From: Tetragenococcus halophilus
Lineage (GTDB): Bacteria > Bacillota > Bacilli > Lactobacillales > Enterococcaceae
Assembly: GCF_021474685.1 (NCBI RefSeq)
Contig: NZ_JAKEIT010000004.1
Coordinates: 1-64,000 of the forward strand
Direction of reading: 5' to 3'
Length of the DNA stretch: 64,000 nucleotides
The number at the start of each line of letters is the position of its first letter. The first letter of the stretch is position 1. Position numbers and translations under genes: made by a program. The notes beneath the pieces are model-generated. The model had not been told where the DNA came from and ran no database searches. It saw only the letters and a program-made list of their open reading frames with translations. Positions 25,362-36,068 of the stretch are shown here, piece after piece.

Positions 25362-26711
25362 CTAGTTTCCTCCTTCTAACCAATCTTGCCATTGTTCCTG
25401 TAACTTGTTTAATGCTTGTGCACGGTGACTCACTTTATTTTTTTCACTTTCACTCATCTCCGCAGCTGACTCGTTTAAACCCTCTGGTATAAACAGCGGA
25501 TCGTAACCAAAGCCATTATCACCTTGCGGAATACGAGCGATTCGACCGGGCCAGTCAGCCTCAACAACTAAACTTTCTTTTTTAGGTACCGCAAATACCA
25601 GTGTACAATGAAATTGAGCCCTTCTTTGTTCATCGGCAATATTTGTTAATTCATGCAGTAGTTTTGCATTATTGGCTGCATCATTTTTCTCTGCTCCTGC
25701 AAAGCGAGCTGAATAAATCCCTGGCATCCCATTTAAAATATCAACTTTTAACCCTGAGTCATCTGCTAAAACAGGACATTGTAAAATATTTGCGATCGTT
25801 TCCGCTTTTAGACGGGCGTTTTCTTCAAAAGTAGTCCCCGTTTCTGCAACTTCAGGCAACTCTGGAAAGTCTTTCATCGTTTTGACCTTATAACCAGCCG
25901 CATAAAACATTGTAGAAAACTCTCTGGCTTTGCCCGGATTTCCCGTAGCGATCACTATAGTTTGTGCATCCACGCCTTGATTTTGCTCTGGGTTGGCATA
26001 TAATGCTTCTTTTTGTCTGGTTACTAATGTATCAATTCCCTGCTTTGCCAACAATAATAACTCATTTAATTGAGAACGATCAAAGGTCGCTTGTTCCCCG
26101 TTACCTTGGATTTCTATAAAACGACCGGATTCAGTCATAGCAATATTCATATCTACGGCACAACGACTGTCTTCTTCATAATCTAGATCAAGTACACAAC
26201 TCCCATCGGCTAAGATACCAACACTGATAGCCGCACAAAATTCTTTAATAGGATCTTCGCTTAACTCATTCGTTTGTAATAACTTATCGATTGCTAAACG
26301 TAAAGCAGTAAAAGCTCCTGTGATACTAGCAGTTCTTGTACCACCATCGGCTTGTACTACATCACAATCGATGATGATCGAACGTTCGCCCAATTTATCC
26401 AAATCGACCACAGCACGTAAACAACGTCCAATTAAACGTTGGATTTCCATCGTACGCCCCTTCAATTTTCCTTTGGTGCTTTCTCTTTTATTCCTAATCT
26501 GTGTTGCACGCGGTAACATGCTGTATTCTGCTGTTACCCAACCTGTATTGCTATCTTTAAGAAACGGTGGAACTGTGTTTTCAATGGTGGCTGAACAAAT
26601 GACCTGTGTATCACCAAAATTGATAACCACCGATCCTTCAGGTTGTTTGTAAACATTTGTCTTTATTTTTATATTCCGTAACTGATCAAAATATCTACCA
26701 TCATGACGCAT
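25362..26711 (-). CDS. Fused RNase PH and RdgB/HAM1 nucleotide pyrophosphatase
   Basis: A 449-residue bifunctional protein. Residues 1-240 are RNase PH, the phosphorolytic 3' exonuclease for tRNA ([39 protein letters not shown]-type core, [19 protein letters not shown]). From about 252 ([18 protein letters not shown]) comes the XTP/dITP pyrophosphatase that clears non-canonical purine nucleotides, with [18 protein letters not shown] and [11 protein letters not shown] intact. No stop or frameshift separates them. The start overlaps the end of murI by 11 bases. Confidence 0.93.
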   Translation of the reverse strand: MRHDGRYFDQLRNIKIKTNVYKQPEGSVVINFGDTQVICSATIENTVPPFLKDSNTGWVTAEYSMLPRATQIRNKRESTKGKLKGRTMEIQRLIGRCLRAVVDLDKLGERSIIIDCDVVQADGGTRTASITGAFTALRLAIDKLLQTNELSEDPIKEFCAAISVGILADGSCVLDLDYEEDSRCAVDMNIAMTESGRFIEIQGNGEQATFDRSQLNELLLLAKQGIDTLVTRQKEALYANPEQNQGVDAQTIVIATGNPGKAREFSTMFYAAGYKVKTMKDFPELPEVAETGTTFEENARLKAETIANILQCPVLADDSGLKVDILNGMPGIYSARFAGAEKNDAANNAKLLHELTNIADEQRRAQFHCTLVFAVPKKESLVVEADWPGRIARIPQGDNGFGYDPLFIPEGLNESAAEMSESEKNKVSHRAQALNKLQEQWQDWLEGGN

Positions 26712-27522
26712 GATCTGTGCCTCCTAGCGCAATTTGTTTTGAACCAGCCATCGTTTTACCCAGCCAGTCTTGAGCAATTTGGTCAAATAATTGAGTTGAA
26801 CCTGTCGTATAAAAAGTAGTGTCCCCCTTTTCCCTATTTTCAGCATTAGCAATGCTAAAATAATCTAAAAGCATACTAACTTCACTGATCGTTTCTGCGC
26901 CCGAATCAATTAATGTAACATCTTTTCCCATAACATCTTGAATAACTGGACGTAATAAAGGATAGTGTGTACATCCTAAAATCAAAGTATCTAAATGTTT
27001 ATTTTTAAGGGACCGTAATGTTTCAAAAACGATTTTTTTAGCCACTGAAGAGTGAAATTGATTGCTTTCTACGATAGGAACAAATTTAGGACAGGCAAGA
27101 CTTTCAACCTGAATTTGAGAAAATTTTTCTTTGATTGCTCGTTCATAAGAAGCACTTTTAACAGTTCCTTGAGTAGCAATCACACCGATCCTCTTATTTT
27201 TAGTTGCTTTAACTGCGGCCCTAGTTCCCGGCATGATCACGCCTACGACTGGTATAGCCAATTGATCTTTAATCGTGTCTAAAGCTACCGCAGTCGCTGT
27301 ATTACAAGCGATAACCAACATTTTAATATTTTTTTCTAATAAAAAATGTGTCATCTCCCAAGTAAATTCAATTACTTGCTCTTTAGGCCTCGGTCCATAC
27401 GGGCAGCGCGCTGTATCCCCTAAATAAATAAAATTTTCGTTAGGTAATTGTTTCATTGCTTCTTTTACAACAGTTAAACCGCCCACACCAGAATCAATAA
27501 ATCCAATTGGTTGATCATTCAT
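26701..27522 (-). CDS. murI: Glutamate racemase
   Basis: Makes D-glutamate for peptidoglycan, 273 residues. The substrate-binding and catalytic motifs are intact: [12 protein letters not shown] near residue 9, the first catalytic Cys in VIACNTATA near 73 and the second in LGCTHYPLL near 185. I chose ATG 27522, nine bases after AAGGG; the ATG at 27531 overlaps that RBS. It is first in an operon with rph-rdgB (overlapping) and the phosphodiesterase. Confidence 0.95.
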   Translation of the reverse strand: MNDQPIGFIDSGVGGLTVVKEAMKQLPNENFIYLGDTARCPYGPRPKEQVIEFTWEMTHFLLEKNIKMLVIACNTATAVALDTIKDQLAIPVVGVIMPGTRAAVKATKNKRIGVIATQGTVKSASYERAIKEKFSQIQVESLACPKFVPIVESNQFHSSVAKKIVFETLRSLKNKHLDTLILGCTHYPLLRPVIQDVMGKDVTLIDSGAETISEVSMLLDYFSIANAENREKGDTTFYTTGSTQLFDQIAQDWLGKTMAGSKQIALGGTDHAS

Positions 27523-27602
27523 ATTTGTCATCCCTTATTTTTCTTTAAACACACTCATTTCTATATTGTGTACTTTTTTTAAAAACTTTTCAAGCTTTAA
27601 AC

Positions 27603-27636
27603 AAAAAAACCCATCTACAAAAGATGAGCTTTTTCT
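27603..27636 (-). terminator. Terminator of the amino-acid ABC importer operon
   Basis: AAAAAGCTCATCT pairs with AGATGGGTTTTTT (two wobble pairs) on the minus strand, directly after the last permease gene. Confidence 0.85.
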
Positions 27637-28293
27637 TTAGTATTTATAACGTTTATGTTCCAAGTATCTAGACAGTAATGATAGCAAGTAACAAATCACA
27701 AAATAACTAGCTGTCATAGCCACAAACATCGGCAAAACATAATTTGTGTCTTGTCCATAAATGATTCTAGCATGATGAGTCAATTCCGGTAGCGAAATGA
27801 TAATTGCCAAAGAAGAGTCCTTTACTAAAGAAATCAACTGACTGATAATCGCTGGTATCATTGAACGAAATGCTTGTGGAATAATAATAATTACCATTGT
27901 TTGGATATAACTTAAGCCTGTGGAAAGACCTGCTTCAAGTTGTCCGTTAGGCACTGCATTCAAACCGGCTCGAAAAATCTCAGAAAGCATAGCAGATTCA
28001 AAAATTGTTAAAGCCACAACTGCCGACCAAAAAATATCAAAACGAATACCTATTTGCGGTAGTGCAAAATAAGTAAAGAAAATAATCAACAATAAAGGCA
28101 AATTTCGAATAATATCTATAATTAAGCCTAGTATTTTAGAAAAAACAGGGATATCTGAAAAACGCAATGTACCAGCCAATGCGCCGATCAAAAAACTAAG
28201 TACAATCGATATAGCTGATACCGAAACAGTGACCTGCAAGCCATCTAATAAAAAGCGCAGATTATCGAATGAAAATGCTCCTACAAAATCCAT
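27637..28293 (-). CDS. Amino-acid ABC transporter permease (second)
   Basis: A 218-residue polar-amino-acid permease of the HisMQ family with about five membrane helices. The ATPase-docking EAA-like loop is GLNAVPNGQLEAGLSTGLSY followed by IPQAFRSMIPAIISQ. It lies 23 bases after the other permease in the same operon. The two permeases should form a heterodimer. Confidence 0.9.
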   Translation of the reverse strand: MDFVGAFSFDNLRFLLDGLQVTVSVSAISIVLSFLIGALAGTLRFSDIPVFSKILGLIIDIIRNLPLLLIIFFTYFALPQIGIRFDIFWSAVVALTIFESAMLSEIFRAGLNAVPNGQLEAGLSTGLSYIQTMVIIIIPQAFRSMIPAIISQLISLVKDSSLAIIISLPELTHHARIIYGQDTNYVLPMFVAMTASYFVICYLLSLLSRYLEHKRYKY

Positions 28294-28316
28294 GGGCTGC
28301 TTCTCTCCTTCCTAAA

Positions 28317-28958
28317 CTAGACATTTAAACGTTTTTCTAGATAACTCATCAAATAAGATAACGGTAATGTCAAAATTAAATAAAAAATCCCTACGATAAT
28401 ATAAGTATCAAAGGTAATAAAGGTTGAACTTGCGATCAAATCTCCTTGGTACATCAAATCCAGACCTGCAACAATCGCAAGTATTGAGGAATTTTTAATT
28501 AGATTTATAAATTGTCCGCCCAATGGTGGGATAACAATTTTGAAAGCTTGCGGTAAAATAATATAGCGCATCACTTGTACATAAGTAAATCCTGAAGATA
28601 AAGCAGCTTCAGTTTGACCTTTAGGTACAGTTTGAATGCCCGAACGTATTGTTTCAGCAATAAAAGCAGAAGTATAAATCGTCAAGCCGATCGTTCCTGC
28701 TTGAAAGCCAGTAAAAGGTAGACTGTACATTGGTAAAACGACATAAAAAAACATCGCTATAATCAACAAAGGAATATTGCGGAAAAATTCAACATAAGCT
28801 CTTGCTAGCCCCTTGACAACTTTGTTTGAGGAAAGCTGTAGAATCGCCATTAAGGTACCAATGACTAGGCTAAAAAATAGAGCAATTAAGCTAGAGAGTA
28901 TGGTGATTTTAAATCCATCAAAAAACATTGTCGAGTAGTTCTGAAATAAAGTTAACAT
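28317..28958 (-). CDS. Amino-acid ABC transporter permease (first)
   Basis: A 213-residue HisMQ-family permease. The docking loop GIQTVPKGQTEAALSSGFTY and LPQAFKIVIPPLGGQFINLI is intact. It starts 12 bases after the binding-protein stop. Together with the neighbouring ATPase, lipoprotein and second permease it makes a complete importer, probably for glutamate, glutamine or a related acidic or amide amino acid. Confidence 0.9.
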   Translation of the reverse strand: MLTLFQNYSTMFFDGFKITILSSLIALFFSLVIGTLMAILQLSSNKVVKGLARAYVEFFRNIPLLIIAMFFYVVLPMYSLPFTGFQAGTIGLTIYTSAFIAETIRSGIQTVPKGQTEAALSSGFTYVQVMRYIILPQAFKIVIPPLGGQFINLIKNSSILAIVAGLDLMYQGDLIASSTFITFDTYIIVGIFYLILTLPLSYLMSYLEKRLNV

Positions 28959-28970
28959 CTCTTCTCCTCC

Positions 28971-29786
28971 TTATTCACTGACTCTACCCTCGTCATTATT
29001 TGGAAACCATTTTTCATATAACTCATCATAGCTTCCATCTTCATGCATCTCTTTTAATGCTTCATTTATCGCATTTAAAAAGTTTTCTTGGTTTTTATCT
29101 ACAGCAATGCCATACGGCTCGTTAGTAAAGGTTCCCCCTACTAATTCGTAGTTAGGGTTTTCACTTGCCATCCCTAATAAAATTGCGTTATCGGTTGTCA
29201 TAGCATCACCTTGGCCAGCTTGTAAAGCGGTAAAAGCTTCTGCGTAATTTTCCAACTCGATCACGTTAGCTTCAGGAGAATGCTCACGAATATTTTCTGT
29301 AGAAGTTGAGCCTTTTACGGCCAAAACTGTCATTCCTGGTTCGATCGACTCAACATCGGTAATAGGGCTTCCTTTTTCAACTAAAAGAGATTGGCCAGCA
29401 TCAAAATAAACATCAGAAAAATCAACTTCTTTTTTACGATCTTCAGAAATAGTCATCGTTGCGATAATAGCATTTATATTCCCATTTTTTAATAACGGAA
29501 TCCGCGTTTTTGAGGTTACTTCCACAAAAGTTGCTTGTCCATCTCGACCTAGAATTTTTTCAGTGATCGCTTTGGCCATGTCAATATCAAACCCTTTTAC
29601 TTCTCGTGAGGAAATGTCCATCATGCCAAATAAGCGCGTATCATTTTTTACCCCCCAAATAATTTCGTTTGAGTCTTCGCTGACTTTTAAGACATCCCTG
29701 TCTGCAACACTTTCTGATTTACAAGCAGATAATGCAAATACAACCATTAAAAGGGTTAAAAAGGAAAATATTTTTTTCCTGTTCAT
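28971..29786 (-). CDS. Amino-acid ABC transporter substrate-binding lipoprotein
   Basis: A 271-residue family-3 solute-binding protein. The N-terminal signal FSFLTLLMVVFALSAC ends in an LSAC lipobox, so it is predicted to be lipid-anchored outside the membrane. The domain shows VKGFDIDMAKAITEK near residue 63, MTISEDRKKEVDFSDVYFDA near 111 and TVLAVKGSTSTENI near 150. This resembles glutamate/glutamine binders, but the ligand cannot be fixed by inspection. Confidence 0.9.
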   Translation of the reverse strand: MNRKKIFSFLTLLMVVFALSACKSESVADRDVLKVSEDSNEIIWGVKNDTRLFGMMDISSREVKGFDIDMAKAITEKILGRDGQATFVEVTSKTRIPLLKNGNINAIIATMTISEDRKKEVDFSDVYFDAGQSLLVEKGSPITDVESIEPGMTVLAVKGSTSTENIREHSPEANVIELENYAEAFTALQAGQGDAMTTDNAILLGMASENPNYELVGGTFTNEPYGIAVDKNQENFLNAINEALKEMHEDGSYDELYEKWFPNNDEGRVSE

Positions 29787-29857
29787 TGCTTTTCCTCCTT
29801 TTTTAGACCCGTTTTTTCAAAAACTTATATAAAAATCTACAGTTGAGAAATAACGGG

Positions 29858-30595
29858 TTAATGATTAACAACTTTACTAATAAATTGTTGCGCTCGCACT
29901 TCTTTTGGTTTTTTAAAGAAGCTTTCCACATCGTGACTATCCTCTAATACTTCTCCATCAGCCATAAAGATGACACGATCGGCTACTTCTCTAGCAAAGT
30001 TCATTTCATGAGTAACAACGATCATTGACATTCCTTCATGAGCGATTTTTTTCATAACATCTAATACATCACCGATCATTTCCGGATCAAGCGCTGAAGT
30101 CGGTTCATCAAATAAAAGCATTTCTGGCTGCATCGCTAGCCCTCTTGCAATAGCAACACGTTGTTGTTGTCCACCAGAAAGCGTTGAAGGGTAAGAATCT
30201 TTTTTATCCAACATCCCCACTCGGTCAAGTAAACTTTCTGCTGTATCACCTGCATCTTTTTCACTTTTATTTAAAACTTTAGTAGGCGCTAAAGTAATAT
30301 TTTCCAGTACAGTTTTATTAGGGTATAAATTAAAGTGTTGAAAAACCATGCCAATATTCTTTCTGATTTCTGTTAATTTGGTTTGTTTACTACGAATATC
30401 TTGATCATTAATCAGAAGATTCCCCGAAGTAATCATCTCTAACCCATTTATTGTACGCAAAAGCGTACTTTTGCCAGAACCTGAAGGTCCAATCACCACT
30501 ACTACTTCGCCTTTTTTAAATGTAAGATTAATATTTTTTAAAGCATGGAAATTACCAAAGTATTTTTCAACGTTTTTAAATTCAATCATTGACAT
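29858..30595 (-). CDS. Amino-acid ABC transporter ATPase (GlnQ type)
   Basis: A 245-residue ATPase. Walker A is GPSGSGKST near residue 34, Q-loop [17 protein letters not shown], signature LSGGQQQR near 137, Walker [14 protein letters not shown] and H-loop VVTHEMNFA. It is first in the ATPase - binding protein - permease - permease operon. AGGAG precedes the ATG and the promoter lies about 55 bases further up. A second such ATPase, GlnQ at 60104, shares the same family motifs. Confidence 0.93.
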   Translation of the reverse strand: MSMIEFKNVEKYFGNFHALKNINLTFKKGEVVVVIGPSGSGKSTLLRTINGLEMITSGNLLINDQDIRSKQTKLTEIRKNIGMVFQHFNLYPNKTVLENITLAPTKVLNKSEKDAGDTAESLLDRVGMLDKKDSYPSTLSGGQQQRVAIARGLAMQPEMLLFDEPTSALDPEMIGDVLDVMKKIAHEGMSMIVVTHEMNFAREVADRVIFMADGEVLEDSHDVESFFKKPKEVRAQQFISKVVNH

Positions 30596-30657
30596 ATTTT
30601 CACACTCCTTTTTTTATTTAAAATTAATAAGATTTTTCTAATAAACAGCTAATCAAC

Positions 30658-30687
30658 ATTATAATCTTACAAATTCCTTTTTGTAAA
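30658..30687 (-). promoter_or_regulatory. Promoter of the amino-acid ABC importer operon
   Basis: On the minus strand TTTACA (30687-30682) and TATAAT (30663-30658) are 18 bases apart. Confidence 0.7.
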
Positions 30688-30782
30688 GTTTTTTTTAATC
30701 AGAAAGACGAAATTTTTTTATTCCTAACAAACTCATGTTAGCTTATTTATCGTATGAAATTTATTTTGTTATAAGTTAATGA

Positions 30783-30811
30783 TTGTTTCTTCTATGAAAA
30801 AAAGGTAAGAT
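30783..30811 (+). promoter_or_regulatory. trpS promoter
   Basis: TTGTTT (30783-30788) and TAAGAT (30806-30811) are spaced by 17 bases. The leader to the GTG start is about 30 bases, too short for a T-box, and none of the T-box conserved sequence is present. Confidence 0.65.
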
Positions 30812-30839
30812 TATTACAGACTACAATTAGAAAAGGTGA

Positions 30840-31853
<1,014 letters not shown>

Positions 31854-31854
31854 C

Positions 31855-31892
31855 AAAAAAGTTCCGAGTAAAATTTTACTCGGAACTTTTTT
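31855..31892. terminator. Bidirectional terminator between trpS and pheT
   Basis: A fully self-complementary 38-base palindrome centred on GTAAAATTTTAC with a six-A and six-T edge. It can end both converging genes. Confidence 0.92.
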
Positions 31893-31904
31893 ACTTTTTA
31901 ATTA

Positions 31905-34322
31905 TTAGCGAATTGTTGCTGCTAATTGTTGAGTTAAAGCTTTTTCCACTTTTTCCATCGCTTTATTAACTTGTTCATCAGTTAATGTCGCTTCTTGATT
32001 TACAAAAGTTAGACGATAAGCCATTGATTTATATCCTGTTTCGATATTTTCTCCTTGGTAAACATCAAACAAGGTCACTCTTTGTAAGAATTTACCTGCA
32101 GCTTTTTCTATGGTTTGTACAATCGTTTGATTTGCTACATTTTCGTCAATAGCTAGCGCAATATCTCGTGTAACTTTCGGATATTTTGTGACTGCTACAT
32201 AAGTAAATTCTGGCTTTGTTTTTAAAATGACGTCTAAATCTAATTCAGCGACATAAGTTTCTGGGGTTTCATACGCTTTTGTAATCGTTGGATGTACTTG
32301 CCCTATAAAACCGATACTTTGTTCATTTAAAAAGACTTCTGCAGTTCTGCCTGGATGCATTTCCTTTAAAGCCGTAGTTTTTTCATAACTAATTTTATCC
32401 GCTAAATTCAATTCTGTGAACAGCTCTTCTAAAATACCTTTGGCTTGATAAAAATCAACCCATTCTTCCTTACTTTGCCAATCACGTCTTGTCCATTTTC
32501 CAGATAAAGCAAAAGCAACATGATTTTTTTCTTGAGGCAAATTTGCTTTAGGATCATCTGCTTGATAAAAAACACGCCCAATTTCATATAATGCCACTTG
32601 TTCATTTCTACGAGCAACATTATAAGAAATATCATCTAAGAGTCCAGTGATCAAGTTCAAACGAAGGACCGTACGATCAGATGTCATCGGCCAATCTAAA
32701 TGGGTAAGCTTTGAACTTGTATTGGTAAATTGCAGTGATTTTTTTTCAGATGTTAAGGCATAACTAATCGCTTCACTTAGACCCGCTGATTCAAGAAGTG
32801 TACGTATCCTGCGTGTTTTCAACTGATCGTTTGTCAAGCTACCTGCAACGGTTTCGCCGCTAGGTAAAGTTGATGGTAAGTTATTATATCCATAAATGCG
32901 GGCAACTTCTTCTACAATATCTGCTTCAATAGCAATATCCCAACGGCGCGGTGGAACGACTACTGTATAGCTTCCCCCATCTTCCTGATAACCAAAACCT
33001 AAATCCGCAAAAATATCATTAACATCAGCTACTGTTAGTTCTGTTCCCAGATAGTCATTCAAACGTTGCAAGCTTGTCATAACCTCTTTATCTTGCGGTT
33101 GTACTTGACTAGCCTTTACACTACCCTGAAGTACCTTTCCGTCAGATAATTCAGCGATCAAAGCACAAGCTTGTTCACAAGCTTCGTCAATGGTAGCTAC
33201 ATTAATACCTTTTTCAAAACGAGCCGAAGACTCACTGTGTAAATTAAACTCTTGCGATGTACGACGAACAGCTGCTGCGTCAAACATCGCTGATTCAAGA
33301 GCGACAGTGGTTGTTGTTTCCGTAATCTCTGAATCAAGTCCACCCATCACACCTGCTAGAGCCACTGGCTGTTTGCCATTTGTGATAACGATATTTTGCT
33401 CAGAAAGTGAGCGCGTTTCCCCGTCTAAAGTGATAAGTTTTTCATCTTCTTGTGCACGACGTACGACAATTTCTTGACTATCTAAGCGATCATAGTCAAA
33501 TGCGTGTAATGGTTGACCGTAATACATCAAAATATAATTTGTCACGTCCACTACATTATTAATAGGACGAATCCCAATATTCATTAAACGATTTTGCAAC
33601 CAACGTGGACTCGGCTTAATTTTTACATTTTCGATCAAACGTATCTGATAACTAGGCGCATCTTTTTCATCTCTCACTTTTACCTTGATCTGATCTTCTG
33701 CTTTAGCAGTCGTTTCAGTTAGCTCTTGTTTTTTAAACACTGGTTTTTCAGAATAAATTGCAGCTATTTCAAAAGCAACACCTCTCATACTCAAGGCATC
33801 TGCACGATTAGGTGTGAGCTCTAATTCAATAATCGCATCATCCATTGCTAAATAAGAAAATACTTCATCACCAACGACAGCCTCTTCTGGTAAATAATAA
33901 ATTCCATCTGCATACTCTTTAGGTATAACACTTTCGCTATAATCGATCTCTTGTAAAGAACAGATCATCCCATAAGAGATTTCTCCTCTGATTTTACCTT
34001 TTTTTATTTTTTCATTTCCAGCAATTCGTGCGCCCGGTAATGCAACGATTACTTTAATACCTGCTTTGATATTAGGTGCGCCACAAATAATTTGTAGCAC
34101 TTCATCTTCTCCTACATCCACTTGGCAAATGGAAAGATGATCAGAATCCGGATGAGGTTTACAAGATTCAACATAACCTACAACGAGCTTTTTTAATCCT
34201 TCATATGGATAAGAAAGCCCTTCTACTTCAATACCGGTTAACGACATTTTATCGGCTAAAGTTTGGGGCGTGACATGAGACACATCTACCAATTCATTTA
34301 ACCACTTATATGAAACTAACAT
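31905..34322 (-). CDS. pheT: Phenylalanyl-tRNA synthetase beta subunit
   Basis: Large subunit of the alpha2-beta2 enzyme, 805 residues, full length. An N-terminal tRNA-binding (EMAP-like) domain at about 40-155 has [20 protein letters not shown]. The B3/B4 editing region is around 210-400, B5 around 410-480 and the C-terminal anticodon-binding (FDX-ACB) domain about 710-805 ([16 protein letters not shown]). It starts four bases after pheS and is co-transcribed. Confidence 0.97.
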   Translation of the reverse strand: MLVSYKWLNELVDVSHVTPQTLADKMSLTGIEVEGLSYPYEGLKKLVVGYVESCKPHPDSDHLSICQVDVGEDEVLQIICGAPNIKAGIKVIVALPGARIAGNEKIKKGKIRGEISYGMICSLQEIDYSESVIPKEYADGIYYLPEEAVVGDEVFSYLAMDDAIIELELTPNRADALSMRGVAFEIAAIYSEKPVFKKQELTETTAKAEDQIKVKVRDEKDAPSYQIRLIENVKIKPSPRWLQNRLMNIGIRPINNVVDVTNYILMYYGQPLHAFDYDRLDSQEIVVRRAQEDEKLITLDGETRSLSEQNIVITNGKQPVALAGVMGGLDSEITETTTTVALESAMFDAAAVRRTSQEFNLHSESSARFEKGINVATIDEACEQACALIAELSDGKVLQGSVKASQVQPQDKEVMTSLQRLNDYLGTELTVADVNDIFADLGFGYQEDGGSYTVVVPPRRWDIAIEADIVEEVARIYGYNNLPSTLPSGETVAGSLTNDQLKTRRIRTLLESAGLSEAISYALTSEKKSLQFTNTSSKLTHLDWPMTSDRTVLRLNLITGLLDDISYNVARRNEQVALYEIGRVFYQADDPKANLPQEKNHVAFALSGKWTRRDWQSKEEWVDFYQAKGILEELFTELNLADKISYEKTTALKEMHPGRTAEVFLNEQSIGFIGQVHPTITKAYETPETYVAELDLDVILKTKPEFTYVAVTKYPKVTRDIALAIDENVANQTIVQTIEKAAGKFLQRVTLFDVYQGENIETGYKSMAYRLTFVNQEATLTDEQVNKAMEKVEKALTQQLAATIR

Positions 34323-34326
34323 TTAC

Positions 34327-35370
34327 TTATTCCCCCTTGAACTGATCAATAAAACGAGTATCGTTTAAATAAAAGCTGCGAATATCTTCTACGCCGTAAC
34401 GCAACATAGCGATCCGGTCAGGACCCAAACCAAAAGCAAAACCGCTATATTCTTTGGGATCAATCCCAGACATCTCTAAGACATCAGGGTGAACCATACC
34501 GGATCCTAAAATCTCGATCCAACCTGAATGTTTACAGACACTACATCCTTTACCTCCACATTTGAAACAAGAAACATCTGCTTCAACAGAAGGTTCCGTA
34601 AAAGGAAAGTAACTAGGGCGTAAGCGAACTTCGCGATCTTCACCAAACATTTTTTTCATCAGTTCTTCTAGTGTCCCTTTTAAATCTCCCATTGTTATAT
34701 GCTTGTCAACAACAAGTCCTTCGATTTGATGAAATTGATGACTATGTGTAGCATCATCTGTATCTCGACGAAACACCTTGCCCGGAGAGATCATCCGTAG
34801 TGGCCCTTTAGAAAAATCATGTTTTTCCATCGTTCTAGCTTGTACAGGAGAAGTATGCGTGCGTATCAATAATTCATCTGAAATATAGAAGGTGTCTTGC
34901 ATATCTCGAGCTGGATGATTTTTAGGAATATTCATCCGCTCAAAATTATAATGATCTTGCTCAACCTCTGGCCCTTCAATAATTTGATAACCCATACCTA
35001 CAAAAATATCTTCAATTTCTTCTACAATTTTAGTCAAAATATGTCTGGTACCTTGTGGGATCTGTTTACCAGGTAAAGTAACATCAATACTTTCCTCTGC
35101 CAAGGCTTGATTTAACGCTTCTTCTTCCAACTTAGCTCTTTTTTTTTCAATTTGTTGTGTTAAATGATCCCTTACCTGATTCGCAAAACTTCCCACCTTA
35201 GGTCGGTCCTCAGGTGCTAAATCTTTCATACCGCGCAATACTTCAGTAATAGGGCCCTTTTTACCCAGTGTTTTTACTCGAATGTTATTAAGAGAATCCA
35301 AATCTGAGGTATTACTGATCTTTTCCATTGTTTCTTCCTCTAAATTTTCTAACTGTTCTTCTAAAGTCAT
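34327..35370 (-). CDS. pheS: Phenylalanyl-tRNA synthetase alpha subunit
   Basis: Catalytic subunit, 347 residues, of class II type. The N-terminal coiled coil spans about 1-90. Motif 2 is [20 protein letters not shown] near 191, and motif 3 [20 protein letters not shown] near 305. [17 protein letters not shown] four-cysteine cluster sits near 268. The alpha start follows a GGAGGG RBS. Expression should respond to uncharged tRNA-Phe through the T-box leader upstream. Confidence 0.97.
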   Translation of the reverse strand: MTLEEQLENLEEETMEKISNTSDLDSLNNIRVKTLGKKGPITEVLRGMKDLAPEDRPKVGSFANQVRDHLTQQIEKKRAKLEEEALNQALAEESIDVTLPGKQIPQGTRHILTKIVEEIEDIFVGMGYQIIEGPEVEQDHYNFERMNIPKNHPARDMQDTFYISDELLIRTHTSPVQARTMEKHDFSKGPLRMISPGKVFRRDTDDATHSHQFHQIEGLVVDKHITMGDLKGTLEELMKKMFGEDREVRLRPSYFPFTEPSVEADVSCFKCGGKGCSVCKHSGWIEILGSGMVHPDVLEMSGIDPKEYSGFAFGLGPDRIAMLRYGVEDIRSFYLNDTRFIDQFKGE

Positions 35371-35391
35371 TTATTTCCCTCCTTATTTTTA

Positions 35392-35630
35392 AACAAAAAA
35401 AGACCTCATTCCATAAAGGAACGAGGTTTCGTGTTACCATCCTAATTCGCGACAATCATCGCGCACTTAATCAATTAACGGTAGTCATTACCGGCTTTAT
35501 ATAAAAGCAAGCTACAGAAGTGAACTTCATTTTTCGAAACCAGCAATTGCTTTCAGTCTATGGCAATTTTCCCTGTTACTGTTTCAACCAAACTACTCTT
35601 TTCTATTAACGCTTTTTATTATCTAATTAT
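35392..35630 (-). promoter_or_regulatory. T-box riboswitch leader of pheST
   Basis: On the minus strand the T-box core reads AGGATGGTAACACG (about 35443-35430), a variant of AGGGTGGTACCACG. It is followed by a terminator hairpin CCTCGTTCC/GGAATGAGG with eight Ts (35426-35394). A GCGCGATGATTGTCGCG stem III lies upstream of the T-box. A long stem I precedes it; a UUC (Phe) triplet occurs in GAAGTTCACTTC near 35530, a likely specifier. Uncharged tRNA-Phe would favour the antiterminator. Confidence 0.88.
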
Positions 35631-35660
35631 TTGTTAGTCTACTAAATAATAAAGAAGAAA

Positions 35661-36008
35661 TCAATAACTGTTTGTTGGATTTTTGAAATTACATTCTTTC
35701 TCGCTTACCCAATCTTGGCTCCAATTTCTCACCGAATCTAGCACGTCTTCAAGACCTACGCCCTTATCAGTTAATTGGTACAGTCCATCTGACTTACTAA
35801 CGATTCCTTCATTTTCTAATTCTTTCAAACGTTCTGTTAACACACGATCACTTAACATAGGAATTTTATGTGCCATATCAACAAAACGTTGTGATTTTTC
35901 TTGAAGTAATACATCTATAATCAGACCATTCCACTTTTTCCCCAAAATAGAAAAAGCTTTTTCAAATTTAGGGCAAAGTGTATAAGTTGTTTCTCTTGTT
36001 TCCATCAT
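35661..36008 (-). CDS. HxlR-family winged-helix transcriptional regulator
   Basis: A 115-residue MarR-like/HxlR regulator. It begins METRETTYTLCPKFEKAFSI, with a conserved Cys at residue 12 in the place used for redox sensing in several HxlR proteins (YodB, HypR type), followed by LGKKWNGLIIDVLL and the wing LSDRVLTERLKELENEGIVS. A second Cys (KECNF) is near the C-terminus. It lies 60 bases after rexA with no visible terminator between. A nitroreductase gene 7.5 kb away has an operator-like palindrome and is a possible target. Confidence 0.88.
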   Translation of the reverse strand: MMETRETTYTLCPKFEKAFSILGKKWNGLIIDVLLQEKSQRFVDMAHKIPMLSDRVLTERLKELENEGIVSKSDGLYQLTDKGVGLEDVLDSVRNWSQDWVSEKECNFKNPTNSY

Positions 36009-36068
36009 GAGCCCTCACCTCTTTTTGAGATTATAACATAATTATTCGATTTCTTCCCAAAAATTGCT

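Noticed and set aside
26379-26388. CGAACGTTCG as a LexA box
   Set aside because: The half-sites lack the four-base spacer and it lies inside rph-rdgB coding sequence.
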